Below are positions 24,591 to 33,826 of a stretch of DNA of 38,505 bases, piece after piece. The notes beneath the pieces were generated by a model. The model was not told where the DNA came from. It made no database searches and worked only from the letters and a program-made list of their open reading frames with translations. The stretch comes from Pirellula sp. Its GTDB lineage: Bacteria; Planctomycetota; Planctomycetia; Pirellulales; Pirellulaceae. Made by a program: the position numbers and the translations under genes. Within the stretch, counting starts at the first letter, position 1. Each line of letters opens with the position of its first letter. The stretch covers positions 1 to 38,505 of the forward strand of contig JAIPFP010000030.1 of NCBI GenBank assembly GCA_021736575.1, read 5' to 3'.

Positions 24591-27031
24591 TGTGGTCGAA
24601 AGAAAAATTCAGGGGCGGGGGCCTAATGACTTTGTTCAGCCGAAAAGTTGGCCATTGCGCCATTTCGATTTTGTTGATCTCTCTCGCTGTCTTGGATGAA
24701 GCTAAACTTTTCGGACAATCGTCTGCAAACATCGATGTTGATAAGCAAAACCAATTTGAAAAATGGGTTCGTCCAACGCTGACTCAGTATTGTTTGCCTT
24801 GTCATTCGAGTGAGACCGAGTCGAATGGAGGCTTGGTGTTGGATTCTCGCTATGGTTGGGAGAAAGGTGGTGATTCGGGTCGAGCGATTGTGCCGGGCAG
24901 TTCCGAAGCGAGTTTGTTGATCAAGGCAATTCGATTTGACCATCCAAAACTGCAAATGCCACCCGATAAGAAGCTGCCCTCGGAACTGGTCGCGATCATG
25001 GAAGCTTGGGTTAACGACGGTGCTTTTGATCCTCGCGAAAATCGGGAGCCGATGGATCAGACGGCCAGCAACTTGCAGCAGAACTCCGTCCAAGAGTATT
25101 GGTCGTACCAACCTTTGCGAACTGCGAATTTCACTTGCGCATCCATCGATGGATTTGTCAATCAAAAGTTGGACGAAATGGAGATACTCGCTGCGCCGCT
25201 TGCCCAGCGTCGCGACCAGGTACGAAAGCTCTATCTCGATTTGACTGGGTTGCCGCCAAGCCCAGAAACAATTCGAGCGATGTTGTCTTCTTCCGATTTC
25301 GAAAGCGACTACCACGAATTAGTCCAAAGGCTTCTTGCAACACCTCAATATGGAGAATCGATTGCTCGACGTTGGATGGACGTTGTTCGCTATGCAGAAT
25401 CAGTAACTCTCCGTGGTCTCGTTTTCAAAGAAGCATGGCGTTATCGAGATTATGTGATCACGGCATATAACCAGGATCGATCCTTTGATCAGATGATTTG
25501 TGAACAAATCGCCGGTGACCTCCTGAAAAGTAACGATCCAAATGATCGCTATCTGCAGTTGGTCGCAACGACCTTTATGGCAATGGGGGATACGAATTTT
25601 GAAAAACAAGACAAGCAACAATTGGAGATGGACTACGTCGATGAACAATTAGATGTCATTGGCCAAGCATTTCTGGGACAAACCATCGGTTGCGCTCGTT
25701 GCCACGACCACAAGTTTGATCCTATTCCGACACGCGATTACTACGCGATGGCAGGGATTCTCAAATCGGCTGTCGCGCTGCGGCATGCAAATGTGTCCAA
25801 TTGGATCGATCTGCCGCTGCCACTCAGTTTGGAGGAAGAGAAACGATTTGTTGAATTGGAAACGCAATTGCAAACTCTGACAAAGGAATTAGCCACCAAG
25901 AAAAAACAATTGGCCGCCAAACCAAAAAAAGAGGGCGAAAGCGATGGGCCCGATTTAGCAAAGGAAAACGATTTGAAGCAATTGGCTGACGTAGTCAAAC
26001 AAATGGAGTCAAATCAAAAAAAGCTACAAGCGCAGGTCGACCTGAGACCCAGGTATTTGACCATTGTTGAAGAATCCCCACCGAAAGACATCCCGGTACA
26101 TATTCGCGGAGACGTTCACAACGTAAGCGAAGTGGTCCCTCGCGGCTTCCTATCTGCCCTCACGGACGATCAAAAAACGGCAATACCAACTGGAGCAAGT
26201 GGACGATTAGAAATGTCCAAATGGATTTCGGCACCGAATAATCCGTTGACAGCGCGGGTTTATGCCAACCGAGTCTGGTCATGGATGATGGGCCAAGGTT
26301 TGGTCGAATCGGTGAATAACTTTGGCACCACAGGAACAACCCCATCCAACCCAGACTTGTTGGATTGGCTTGCGACGGAACTTATTCGTAGTGGCTGGTC
26401 GACTAAACATCTCATTCGATTGATAGTCCATTCGGACGCTTATCGCAGAAAAGTGGTCCCCGCAGACGACCGCGTTTTGCAGATTGATCCAGACAATCGA
26501 TTCTACTGGCGCGGGCATCAACGACGATTGACGGCCGAGGAGCTTCGCGACGCCATGTTGCAAGCTAGTGGTGAACTCGATTTGGCCATGGGTGGGTCAC
26601 TTATGGTTGAGACCAAGTCCGATGTGAACTACAAACATTCATCGCAAAGACGCAGCGTTTACCATCCGCTCTTCCGGAATTCTTTGCCCGAACTCTTGGG
26701 TTCATTTGATTTCCCCAGTACAGGAATGTCAGTTGGGCAACGTTCTCGCAGCACAGTCTCCACACAAGCCCTCGTGTTGATGAATAGTGATTGGGTTAGA
26801 GCGAGAGCCAAAGCGATGGCTTCAAGATTACGATCGGAAAGCGAAACTCAAGATCCGACTATCTGGATCGAACGAGCATTTCAACTCTGTTTCCAACGAC
26901 CTCCGAACCTCGTTGAATTAGAGACGTGCCTAGAGTTTTTCCGATCCAACCTCGACTCTACCAACCCACATTCGCTGGAGAAATTGACGCACTCGTTATT
27001 TGCGTCCATCGATTTCAGATACCTCGAATAG
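24587..27031 (+). CDS. PSCyt1 - DUF1549 - DUF1553 cytochrome-type protein
   Basis: An 814-residue exported protein. A hydrophobic segment at about residues 21-38 serves as signal or anchor. The PSCyt1 domain has a haem-c site CLPCH (69-73) followed by SNGGLVLDSR and KLQMPPDKKLP. DUF1549 (PSCyt2) follows with LYLDLTGLPPSPETI, YGESIARRWMDVVRYAES and a second haem-type site CARCH (369-373, TIGCARCHDHKFDPIPTRDYYAM). A Lys/Glu coiled coil spans about 415-495. The C-terminus is DUF1553 (PSD1: NPLTARVYANRVWSWMMGQGLVESVNNFG, RLTAEELRDAMLQASG). The family is nearly always next to DUF1501, as here. Its redox role is unproven. A later ATG at 24626 is an alternative start. Confidence 0.95.
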   Translation: MMWSKEKFRGGGLMTLFSRKVGHCAISILLISLAVLDEAKLFGQSSANIDVDKQNQFEKWVRPTLTQYCLPCHSSETESNGGLVLDSRYGWEKGGDSGRAIVPGSSEASLLIKAIRFDHPKLQMPPDKKLPSELVAIMEAWVNDGAFDPRENREPMDQTASNLQQNSVQEYWSYQPLRTANFTCASIDGFVNQKLDEMEILAAPLAQRRDQVRKLYLDLTGLPPSPETIRAMLSSSDFESDYHELVQRLLATPQYGESIARRWMDVVRYAESVTLRGLVFKEAWRYRDYVITAYNQDRSFDQMICEQIAGDLLKSNDPNDRYLQLVATTFMAMGDTNFEKQDKQQLEMDYVDEQLDVIGQAFLGQTIGCARCHDHKFDPIPTRDYYAMAGILKSAVALRHANVSNWIDLPLPLSLEEEKRFVELETQLQTLTKELATKKKQLAAKPKKEGESDGPDLAKENDLKQLADVVKQMESNQKKLQAQVDLRPRYLTIVEESPPKDIPVHIRGDVHNVSEVVPRGFLSALTDDQKTAIPTGASGRLEMSKWISAPNNPLTARVYANRVWSWMMGQGLVESVNNFGTTGTTPSNPDLLDWLATELIRSGWSTKHLIRLIVHSDAYRRKVVPADDRVLQIDPDNRFYWRGHQRRLTAEELRDAMLQASGELDLAMGGSLMVETKSDVNYKHSSQRRSVYHPLFRNSLPELLGSFDFPSTGMSVGQRSRSTVSTQALVLMNSDWVRARAKAMASRLRSESETQDPTIWIERAFQLCFQRPPNLVELETCLEFFRSNLDSTNPHSLEKLTHSLFASIDFRYLE

Positions 27032-27040
27032 GCATTTCCC

Positions 27041-28450
27041 ATGTTTGACAATTTAATGAGTCGACGCCTCATCTTGCGTCAATCGGCGTGTGGCTTTGGA
27101 GCCGTGGCTGCAAACGCGCTCTTGGGCAGCACGTTTGCTGTACCCGCAGCGAACGGAGGATTGATCGGGACTCATCATGCTCCCAAAGCCAAACGAATCA
27201 TTTTTCTTTTTATGTTCGGGGGCGTGAGCCAGGTCGATTCCTTCGATTACAAACCGGCACTTAACAAACGGCACGGCGAACTGCTAAGCTTCAATGATGC
27301 TCGTCAACTTGCAAAAACCGGGAAAGCAACCGAGCAAAAACTGTTAGCTTCACCTTGGAAGTTCAAACAATACGGTCAATCGGGCCATTGGGCGTCCGAA
27401 TTGTTTCCAGGTACGGCAGAGCATATTGACGACCTTTGCCTACTGCATGGCATGCATACCGAAGGTGTGGCACATGGGCCTGCCACGCTTTTTTTGCATT
27501 CTGGTTCCACCAATATGACTCGACCTTCCATGGGCTCTTGGGTGAACTACGCATTGGGATCGGAAAACGAAAATCTACCTGGGTTTGTTTCGATCACCCC
27601 TAAAGCTCCAGGCGGATCTCGCAACTACGGTGCTGCTTTCTTGCCACCGAAATTCCAAGGTACACGACTGGTGTCCACCAGCGCAGAACAATTTTCTATC
27701 GAAAACCTCACTCGCGATGACCTACCGATATCGGAAGTTGCAAAACAAGTTGACGTGCTAACACGCCTCAATCGAATCCAACTAGAGCGACGTTCGACCT
27801 ATGATTCCGAATTGGAGGCAGCCCTCGAGTCTTACGAACTAGCATGGAAAATGCAGCGCATGGCACCGGAGATTCTCGATCTCTCAACGGAAACGAAAGC
27901 AACTCTCAACATGTATGGTATCGACGATCCCGTCACCAAGGACTACGGTCAAAAGTGCTTGCTAGCCAGAAGATTATGCGAGTCAGGCGTTCGCTTCATC
28001 GAGGTGAATTACGGGAGTGATTCCGGGAACTGGGATCAGCATTCGGATCTACCCAAACATGCCGACCATGCAAAAGCCGTCGATCGACCGATTGCAGGCT
28101 TATTAACGGATTTAAAACAACGAGGACTGCTTGACGATACGATCGTTTGGTGGGGAGGCGAATTTGGAAGAACACCGTACTCCGAGGGAAAAGGAACGGG
28201 ACGCGACCACAATCCAGGAGGTTTTACCGTATGGCTTGCAGGCGGAGGTATTAAATCAGGTTTTGCATATGGCAAGACGGACGAATTAGGATTTGCTGGA
28301 ATCGAGGAGCGAGTGCATATGCACGACTTGCATGCAACTCTACTACACCAACTCGGACTAGATCACAAGCGACTAACCTACAAGCACGCAGGCCGAGACT
28401 TCCGGCTAACAGACGTTCATGGCCGCGTTGTTCAAAACATCATCGCTTAG
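27041..28450 (+). CDS. DUF1501 (sulfatase-like fold) Tat-exported protein
   Basis: A 469-residue DUF1501 protein. The N-terminus is a Tat signal, SRRLILRQSACGFGAVAANALL. The core is related to the alkaline phosphatase/sulfatase fold, with KRIIFLFMFGGVSQVDSFDYKPAL, GVRFIEVNYGSDSGNWDQHSDLPKHADHA, and DDTIVWWGGEFGRTPYSEG followed by GRDHNPGGFTVWLAGGGIKSGFAYGKTDELG. The Asp/His residues in these blocks are the presumed metal ligands. It starts nine bases after the DUF1549/DUF1553 gene, the standard pairing in planctomycetes, so the two products are expected to act together outside the cytoplasm. A second in-frame ATG lies at 27056 and would start exactly at the Tat motif. Confidence 0.95.
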   Translation: MFDNLMSRRLILRQSACGFGAVAANALLGSTFAVPAANGGLIGTHHAPKAKRIIFLFMFGGVSQVDSFDYKPALNKRHGELLSFNDARQLAKTGKATEQKLLASPWKFKQYGQSGHWASELFPGTAEHIDDLCLLHGMHTEGVAHGPATLFLHSGSTNMTRPSMGSWVNYALGSENENLPGFVSITPKAPGGSRNYGAAFLPPKFQGTRLVSTSAEQFSIENLTRDDLPISEVAKQVDVLTRLNRIQLERRSTYDSELEAALESYELAWKMQRMAPEILDLSTETKATLNMYGIDDPVTKDYGQKCLLARRLCESGVRFIEVNYGSDSGNWDQHSDLPKHADHAKAVDRPIAGLLTDLKQRGLLDDTIVWWGGEFGRTPYSEGKGTGRDHNPGGFTVWLAGGGIKSGFAYGKTDELGFAGIEERVHMHDLHATLLHQLGLDHKRLTYKHAGRDFRLTDVHGRVVQNIIA

Positions 28451-28517
28451 TAGTACTATGGACGCGGCCCGAACCGGGATCTAGGGAGTTGAACGCAGTT
28501 GAAAGGCCGCCTGAATC

Positions 28518-29768
28518 ATGGGAATCACAATTCACTATCGCGGAAAGATGGATGACGTTCGCCAAGTCGAATCTCTGGAAGATCGTGTCCTTGATTTCGT
28601 CTATTCGATGGGTGGCCGTGCAACAATCTGGCGATCCTTTGATGATCACGATTCGTCGCGAGTCGTACGTGGCTTGATGATCGAGTTGGCACCGGGGCAT
28701 GACACGTTCAGTTTGTTGATTTCACCCGAAGGAGACCTGACGCCACTGTTTCAAATCGAGGAGGCGGAGAAAGCACCATTCGACGAACCGCCTTATTGCT
28801 TTGTTAAAACGCAATTCGGATCGCTGGAGGGTCACATTGCCATTGTTCATTTGCTCGACGCAATCCAACAACGGTACTGTTCCAACTTGAAAGTGACCGA
28901 TGAAGGCGAATACTACGAGAAACGCGACATTCAGCAACTTGCTCAAAAGATGCAATTCCTACGAACCGCAATCCGTTCGCTGGGCGAAGGCCTGCAAGAA
29001 TACGGACTGAACGAAGAGGCCGCTGAAGACCCGAATATTCTGGCCACTCGCATCGAACGCATCGCAGCACTGGTCCACAAAAAACTATGGACGGATCAGG
29101 TGAAGGCGTCCGTTGTTATTGAGAACACCGCCGACGTCAACTGGAGCGAACCAACATTGGAAGATGAAGTCCATGTGATGGAAAGGCTGGAGCGTCAGAA
29201 TCAATTGCGTGGCGAACGCATGACTCGGCGAATTGCCGAATGCACCGCAGAAGGAATGTCAGCCAAAGAAGCATTCGAGTTGTCGATGCAAGAAGAAGGT
29301 TTGCCAATCCCTGAGCAAAACAACACCAGCGAAATGGAACCCACTGAACCGTGGTTGCACAGTCTACCATGTCATCCCTTTGATACGGCCAACGAACCTT
29401 CCGATTGCAAAAATAACGCAACGGTCGAGCAAGCCCAATCACTTCTGATGGCCGCGATCGAACTTGCCAACAACGACTCGAAACAATCGTCATTTGCAAA
29501 GGTACTCACGAGAGCCTGCATGGACATCATGGGAGGTCTTGTCCAGGCCACTTGCTTCGATTTGGACGACGTCGCTAGCAGAGCCCTCGCGATCACGCAA
29601 CTCAAACGCGCCCTCACTGGCCACGCCTACGCTCGAGGAGCCGTTTTCGGTCTTCGCGCCGAACAAGCGATTACTCAAGTGCAATCAACCGAACTCCACG
29701 CACGGCTCAAAGCGCTACTAGCCAAGATTCATGAGCTTGCCGAAAGCGCGTGGTCATCGAACGACTGA
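28518..29768 (+). CDS. Planctomycete conserved protein of unknown function
   Basis: A 416-residue protein I recognise as a recurring planctomycete family without an assigned role, opening with MGITIHYRGKMDDVRQVESLEDRVLDF and the segment SRVVRGLMIELAPGHDTFSLLISPEGDLTPLFQIEEAE. PPYCFVKTQFGSLEGHIAIVHLLDAI follows. The first ~150 residues look like a compact alpha/beta domain. The middle is helical and acidic, and residues 300-416 are mainly helices. No signal peptide, membrane helix or catalytic motif is visible. It stands alone, 68 bases after the DUF1501 gene on the same strand. Confidence 0.75.
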   Translation: MGITIHYRGKMDDVRQVESLEDRVLDFVYSMGGRATIWRSFDDHDSSRVVRGLMIELAPGHDTFSLLISPEGDLTPLFQIEEAEKAPFDEPPYCFVKTQFGSLEGHIAIVHLLDAIQQRYCSNLKVTDEGEYYEKRDIQQLAQKMQFLRTAIRSLGEGLQEYGLNEEAAEDPNILATRIERIAALVHKKLWTDQVKASVVIENTADVNWSEPTLEDEVHVMERLERQNQLRGERMTRRIAECTAEGMSAKEAFELSMQEEGLPIPEQNNTSEMEPTEPWLHSLPCHPFDTANEPSDCKNNATVEQAQSLLMAAIELANNDSKQSSFAKVLTRACMDIMGGLVQATCFDLDDVASRALAITQLKRALTGHAYARGAVFGLRAEQAITQVQSTELHARLKALLAKIHELAESAWSSND

Positions 29769-30014
29769 ATTCAGCGGAATATCGCAACAAGGATTTAAGT
29801 TCGATAGCCCCGAATGGCCCTCGCTTGAATCCTGATCGCCAACCCTGGCAAGACGATTAACATCTACAAATCGATCCAACAGAAAGTGGCCGAAGGGTTG
29901 AGCAGTCTGTGGATAGGCGAGTTCTCGCGCAAAGGCACGGAGGCACCGCAAACAGAAACCAAGGGTGCTTGGGGACCATTTATTCTTTGGCGGATAGATC
30001 TTCTGGAGAACGAT

Positions 30015-33000
30015 TCAAAATCCAAAATTTTTGGCGACTGCCGACAATAAATCACGCATCGGGCCCGTCAAGCTAGCGGTTATGATTAGCAGCACTCCGC
30101 CTAACAGTGGGTCGCTATAAATCGACCCAAAAGGGCCTCTGTCCAAGCGTTTGATCGAATCAATCTGCCCCGAGACTTTTTGAATGCAGTCGTTAAAACG
30201 CTTGCTCCTATCCTCGGACGTTTGCAATTGACTTTTCGGAGTATCTGTTGATTCTGGAACAGCCTCGGATTCCAGGGCTTGCCGACAACCGTAATCTTTT
30301 ATCAGTTCACTATGTAATTCTCCAAAAAGGTCGCATGCTTCGGCGCGCAGCTTGCGTGCTTCTGACCGCAGGATGAACGCGGCGATCAGAGACAAGAACA
30401 ACGGCGTCATCAGAGCGGCATACCAAATTTTCGGTATTCCCCAAGAATCGAGAAATGGTAGGCGGGCTATTGCTAAAACTACGGTCAACGCCGCAGGCGC
30501 AATAAGTGCAAGGCTAGCTAGCTCTCCCTGTTTCATCTTTTCGACTAGAGTTCCAAAATAGCCAGCGGATAACTTCAGCAATTCCTCGGCGCGTTCTACG
30601 ATAGGCTTCGATCTTTCGACGTTGCGGTTTTGCGGCTCCCAGGTTCTTTTCAAGTCTTTGATTTCATCTGAGATTTGTTTCCTTGCACGCAGAATATAGA
30701 TCGTTGACAATGAGGCAAGCAGGAACAGCAAACCGGCCGCGCTCAGCAACGCGAACAATGCGGCCTGACGAGAAATAAGACCTCGAGCAGGAGGCGCGTC
30801 GAACCAAGCCGATCCAAAGAGAATCATAATCAGGATCAGCAGCAGTATCGCAATGCCAACCCCTCGCCGGAAATCGTCCGCCTGCATGTATCTTGCGTAC
30901 CGAAGCGTGATAACGGCACTGCTTACGGCGACGAGATGAAAAAGAAGAACGGACGGCCAAACGCTGATTCCCTCAAACCAAGATAACCGCTCACCATCCA
31001 TCGAAACATCGCTGTACCATGCGATGCCAAAAAGTGTCGCGCTGCTGACCAAGACCATCAGGAATACAACAGCAGTCAAGAATTCTAGTTTCTTTTCCTG
31101 GTCCTTACCCGTAGTTCTCGGAGTTTTCTCTTCTTCTGGCTGGTCCTCCGTTGCCGAACTGTTCGCTCTTCTAGACGTGTTACCCGCTTCCACAGGCGTC
31201 GTAGCGATGGTAGGTTCCTTCGGGTCCTTTGTTGATGAATCTGGTCGTGTAAGCTGAATCCATCCTTTTCGGACAGCAGTAAAAGGCTCCTGAGCATTGA
31301 CAAGCATCTTGGGTGCCCTTTCGAGCATGTTGGAAACACCACCAGAATAGGGTCTCATCAAGTACAAAACGAGAATGCAAATGAACATCAAGCCTGCTAG
31401 CCAGAAAAAAACAGCTTCATCGTCAAAGTATCCAGGCGGAGTAAGCCTATGCCGGGTGAATCCGCTGGGCAAACGCTCAGACTTTAACTGAAACGCACCC
31501 GTCGACGCAATTTCAAAGAGTAGAGGCTTAATTAACTCATTCGAATTCGCTCTGTCAGAGCGCCCGCAAATATCATAATAATCTTGGTTTGTCTTAGGAT
31601 CTTTGAACTCGGACGATCCAGAAATCGAGTCATTTTTCTCAAAACTGAGCAATGCGATTAGTGCCGAAAGAAAGATCGAAGTCTGGTATCCGTCGCGAAA
31701 GCTCGGCATATATTGCCCGTCTTCGGGAATCAGATTGCTCGTGCAACTCAGTCCGTAGTGGCTCGCGACGATGAGATTTCGGCAATCAGGATAATACTTG
31801 CGTTCTGCGTAACGCGCATCTAACTCCGTAGTAAAAAATGCAGCAGTAGGAAAGGTTCGCCTCGCCGAGCGAAAAACAGTGTACTTATCACTCCATTCGC
31901 TCCCGAACACACCGACGGCAATCACTTTTTCATTATCTACATCTCGCAAGTCAGCGAACGTCCGGTCAAAATAATCTGACACATCATTTTTTGATACATC
32001 CTTTACCGTATCTTGCGACAGAAAGATACCTTTAAAGTAGGGGATGATGCGTAGTTTGTCTGGCCCTAAAATTCCGTTCGCGAATTCCGTTCTCAATGCG
32101 TTAATGTAGGCTTGTGACTGTTGTTCAACAAACAAGATTGTGATGCCGTTTGCAGAATTGCCATGCCCCCGAATTTCAAGTTCATTTTTTAGCAGATCGA
32201 TCAATAACACATCCTCGCCAATGGTATGCACTAACAGCAGCTTGGCATCTTTTCCAAACTCCAAATATTTTTGGCTAGTTTTCAACCCTATGGAAACGTT
32301 GGGTGCTGTGCAATCACTGTTGAAGATCTTGGTTCCCATTTCCCAAGCTTCAAAAAAGTTGACGATGGGGGCGATTAGGTCGTCAGTCGCGGTGGCTTCT
32401 GTTGCATCGTTGCCACTCGCAGCAGCGTCTTTTGATTCGGTGACCATGTTCTGCAAATAGTTCGACGAATTCGGTCCACATATCGCAACGCCTCCCTTCT
32501 TCTTAAACTTAGTCAGCAAACAATTACTTGGGGACGCGAAAATACTGTTCAGCATTTGTGCGAGAGCCCGCATGGGACGCTCCCCGAGTTGCTCCTGGTC
32601 TACCCAGAAAACCAACAACAATCGCACCTTTCCCTCAATCTCCTTCGTGTATAACGTTACAGGTACGACGATCTTCTTTTCAGTACGTTCCGCTTTTGTG
32701 ATATAAGACTCGAAGGTTGCCTGTACATAGGTCATGGAATCAGGGATGTGCATTTGGTAGCCGCTGGACACGAAGGCCAGTTCCATGGCGTGTCGATTTC
32801 GTATTCTTGATTCCCTGGCTTTATCCGTCGCCTCTCCCGGCATAATTTTGGGGATGATCAATAATTCCCCTTGATCCTTCAGAAGACTGTCGACAACTTT
32901 CATGTAGTTTAGGTCGATCTCGGCGTTTTCAGGTACTTTTTCGGGTACGGACTCAAGTACTTTTTCGGGTACAGATTCGGGTACGGATTCAAACGGATCG

Positions 33001-33347
33001 GCCCATTTGTCGACCCGCTTGCTGATGAAACTCTTTGATGACAGAAATGGTTGCGCTAATTTGTCCATTTCCTTTTTGGTTTGGTTATTTACAACTTTGG
33101 TACCTGTTGCTGGTGTGTAGAGAACTCCAACAAAACCGAGCGCTCCAAGAAATAGAGTGGCGACTACCCAATTGGATTGCAATTGATCGCTTCGAGGTAC
33201 CATTTCTGCACACGCTTTTAGTGATTGGAGTAAACCCGGATTCAGCAAATCACGTGTTTGAATGTCAGGTTCTTCGCCCAACTTAATGGGTAGAAACGTT
33301 GGGAATCCGTTCCAGTCTTCCGCAGTAGGAGTGCAGTCGGCCTGCAC
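30015..33347 (-). CDS. Large multi-pass membrane protein with a periplasmic-binding-like middle region
   Basis: A 1110-residue protein I cannot assign to a named family. A first membrane helix lies at about residues 60-77, then a tandem tetrapeptide linker (121-140). A ~500-residue soluble region contains alternating strands and helices: VAICGPNSSNYLQNM, LLLVHTIGEDVLLIDLLKNEL, ITILFVEQQSQAYINALRTEF, VIAVGVFGSEWSDKYTVFRSARRTFPTAAFFTTELDARY, NLIVASHYGL, and FRDGYQTSIFLSAL. The layout resembles a type I periplasmic-binding fold. About seven more helices follow (646-664, 756-777, 796-816, 829-848, 862-887, 944-962, 975-993), then one at the C-terminus. The start is a GTG with no clear ribosome binding site. 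Three lines counted by hand are 38-42% GC, against 55% and 60% in two neighbouring-gene lines. Confidence 0.8.
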   Translation of the reverse strand: MQADCTPTAEDWNGFPTFLPIKLGEEPDIQTRDLLNPGLLQSLKACAEMVPRSDQLQSNWVVATLFLGALGFVGVLYTPATGTKVVNNQTKKEMDKLAQPFLSSKSFISKRVDKWADPFESVPESVPEKVLESVPEKVPENAEIDLNYMKVVDSLLKDQGELLIIPKIMPGEATDKARESRIRNRHAMELAFVSSGYQMHIPDSMTYVQATFESYITKAERTEKKIVVPVTLYTKEIEGKVRLLLVFWVDQEQLGERPMRALAQMLNSIFASPSNCLLTKFKKKGGVAICGPNSSNYLQNMVTESKDAAASGNDATEATATDDLIAPIVNFFEAWEMGTKIFNSDCTAPNVSIGLKTSQKYLEFGKDAKLLLVHTIGEDVLLIDLLKNELEIRGHGNSANGITILFVEQQSQAYINALRTEFANGILGPDKLRIIPYFKGIFLSQDTVKDVSKNDVSDYFDRTFADLRDVDNEKVIAVGVFGSEWSDKYTVFRSARRTFPTAAFFTTELDARYAERKYYPDCRNLIVASHYGLSCTSNLIPEDGQYMPSFRDGYQTSIFLSALIALLSFEKNDSISGSSEFKDPKTNQDYYDICGRSDRANSNELIKPLLFEIASTGAFQLKSERLPSGFTRHRLTPPGYFDDEAVFFWLAGLMFICILVLYLMRPYSGGVSNMLERAPKMLVNAQEPFTAVRKGWIQLTRPDSSTKDPKEPTIATTPVEAGNTSRRANSSATEDQPEEEKTPRTTGKDQEKKLEFLTAVVFLMVLVSSATLFGIAWYSDVSMDGERLSWFEGISVWPSVLLFHLVAVSSAVITLRYARYMQADDFRRGVGIAILLLILIMILFGSAWFDAPPARGLISRQAALFALLSAAGLLFLLASLSTIYILRARKQISDEIKDLKRTWEPQNRNVERSKPIVERAEELLKLSAGYFGTLVEKMKQGELASLALIAPAALTVVLAIARLPFLDSWGIPKIWYAALMTPLFLSLIAAFILRSEARKLRAEACDLFGELHSELIKDYGCRQALESEAVPESTDTPKSQLQTSEDRSKRFNDCIQKVSGQIDSIKRLDRGPFGSIYSDPLLGGVLLIITASLTGPMRDLLSAVAKNFGF
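32928..32987 (-). repeat. 12-bp coding tandem repeat (tetrapeptides of the xVPE type)
   Basis: Five consecutive tetrapeptides SVPE, SVPE, KVLE, SVPE, KVPE are encoded by near-identical 12-base units. They form the linker between the first membrane helix and the soluble region of the 1110-residue protein. Confidence 0.85.
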
Positions 33348-33545
33348 TTTTCTAAGGCAGATTCACAAAGCCACTTGCAAATCGCGTTCCCCAAACGCTT
33401 CGAGTGGGCAATGATGAAAAACCGGAGCAATTCGGCTATTCCTGAGAGTAACGATTCAAGAAGCAGTGTGTCGAATGCGCAACATTTGTGAGCACTAGCG
33501 CCCGCCGCTGACACGCTTTCCAAGAAATCGCATGCAGACAATAAT

Positions 33546-33707
33546 ATGGTTCTGTCGACGCCCAAACTGAATGCCGAGCTTATCACGATCGACGACGAGA
33601 TAGTCCGCTCCCGCGTCTTCTGCGATCAATGCGAAGACTGGCATTACCATGTTCCGCAAGGGGGGCCCGACGGAGCCCCCCATGAGCCCCCCATGAGCCC
33701 CCCATGA
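33546..33707 (+). pseudogene. Small CxxC zinc-finger-like protein, apparently truncated by a tandem repeat
   Basis: A 53-codon frame starting at ATG 33546: MVLSTPKLNAELITIDDEI, then VRSRVFCDQCEDWHYHVPQ, then a Gly/Pro-rich tail read from the 11-bp repeat, ending at TGA 33705-33707. The Cys-x2-Cys-x3-His-x-His cluster looks like the N-terminal half of a zinc-binding site. In related small planctomycete proteins I recall, a second metal-ligand block (a His/Cys pair) follows; here the repeat replaces it. Codon use in the first 38 codons looks natural. No clear ribosome binding site is visible. The call is inference from motif memory. Confidence 0.4.
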
Positions 33708-33738
33708 GCCACCCCTGAGCCACCGCTGAGCCACTTCC
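33660..33738. repeat. 11-bp tandem repeat with a leading GC-rich palindrome
   Basis: Three exact GAGCCCCCCAT units (33673-33683, 33684-33694, 33695-33705) are followed by three diverged units (GAGCCACCCCT, GAGCCACCGCT, GAGCCACTTCC) up to 33738. The first overlaps a near-palindrome, GGGGGG...CCCCCC (33660-33681). Read on the minus strand it encodes a meaningless Met-Gly-Gly-Ser-Trp pattern. Confidence 0.85.
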
Positions 33739-33826
33739 GCAGAAGAATAGGTCTGGGCCGATTTTAACGCAGCAAGTAGACGTACCCATTAACAACAGAG
33801 TAAACTGAAGTCCCACGACCAATGGC

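Noticed and set aside
33242..33586. Minus-strand frame of 114 codons overlapping the start of the 1110-residue protein
   Set aside because: It overlaps the large gene by about 105 bases out of frame, has no ribosome binding site and no recognisable motif; a frameshifted N-terminus of the large protein was considered but nothing supports it.
33495..33822. Minus-strand frames with Met-Gly-Gly-Ser-Trp repeats
   Set aside because: They are produced by the 11-bp tandem repeat; the flanking residues match nothing I recognise and the small plus-strand CxxC frame explains part of the region better.
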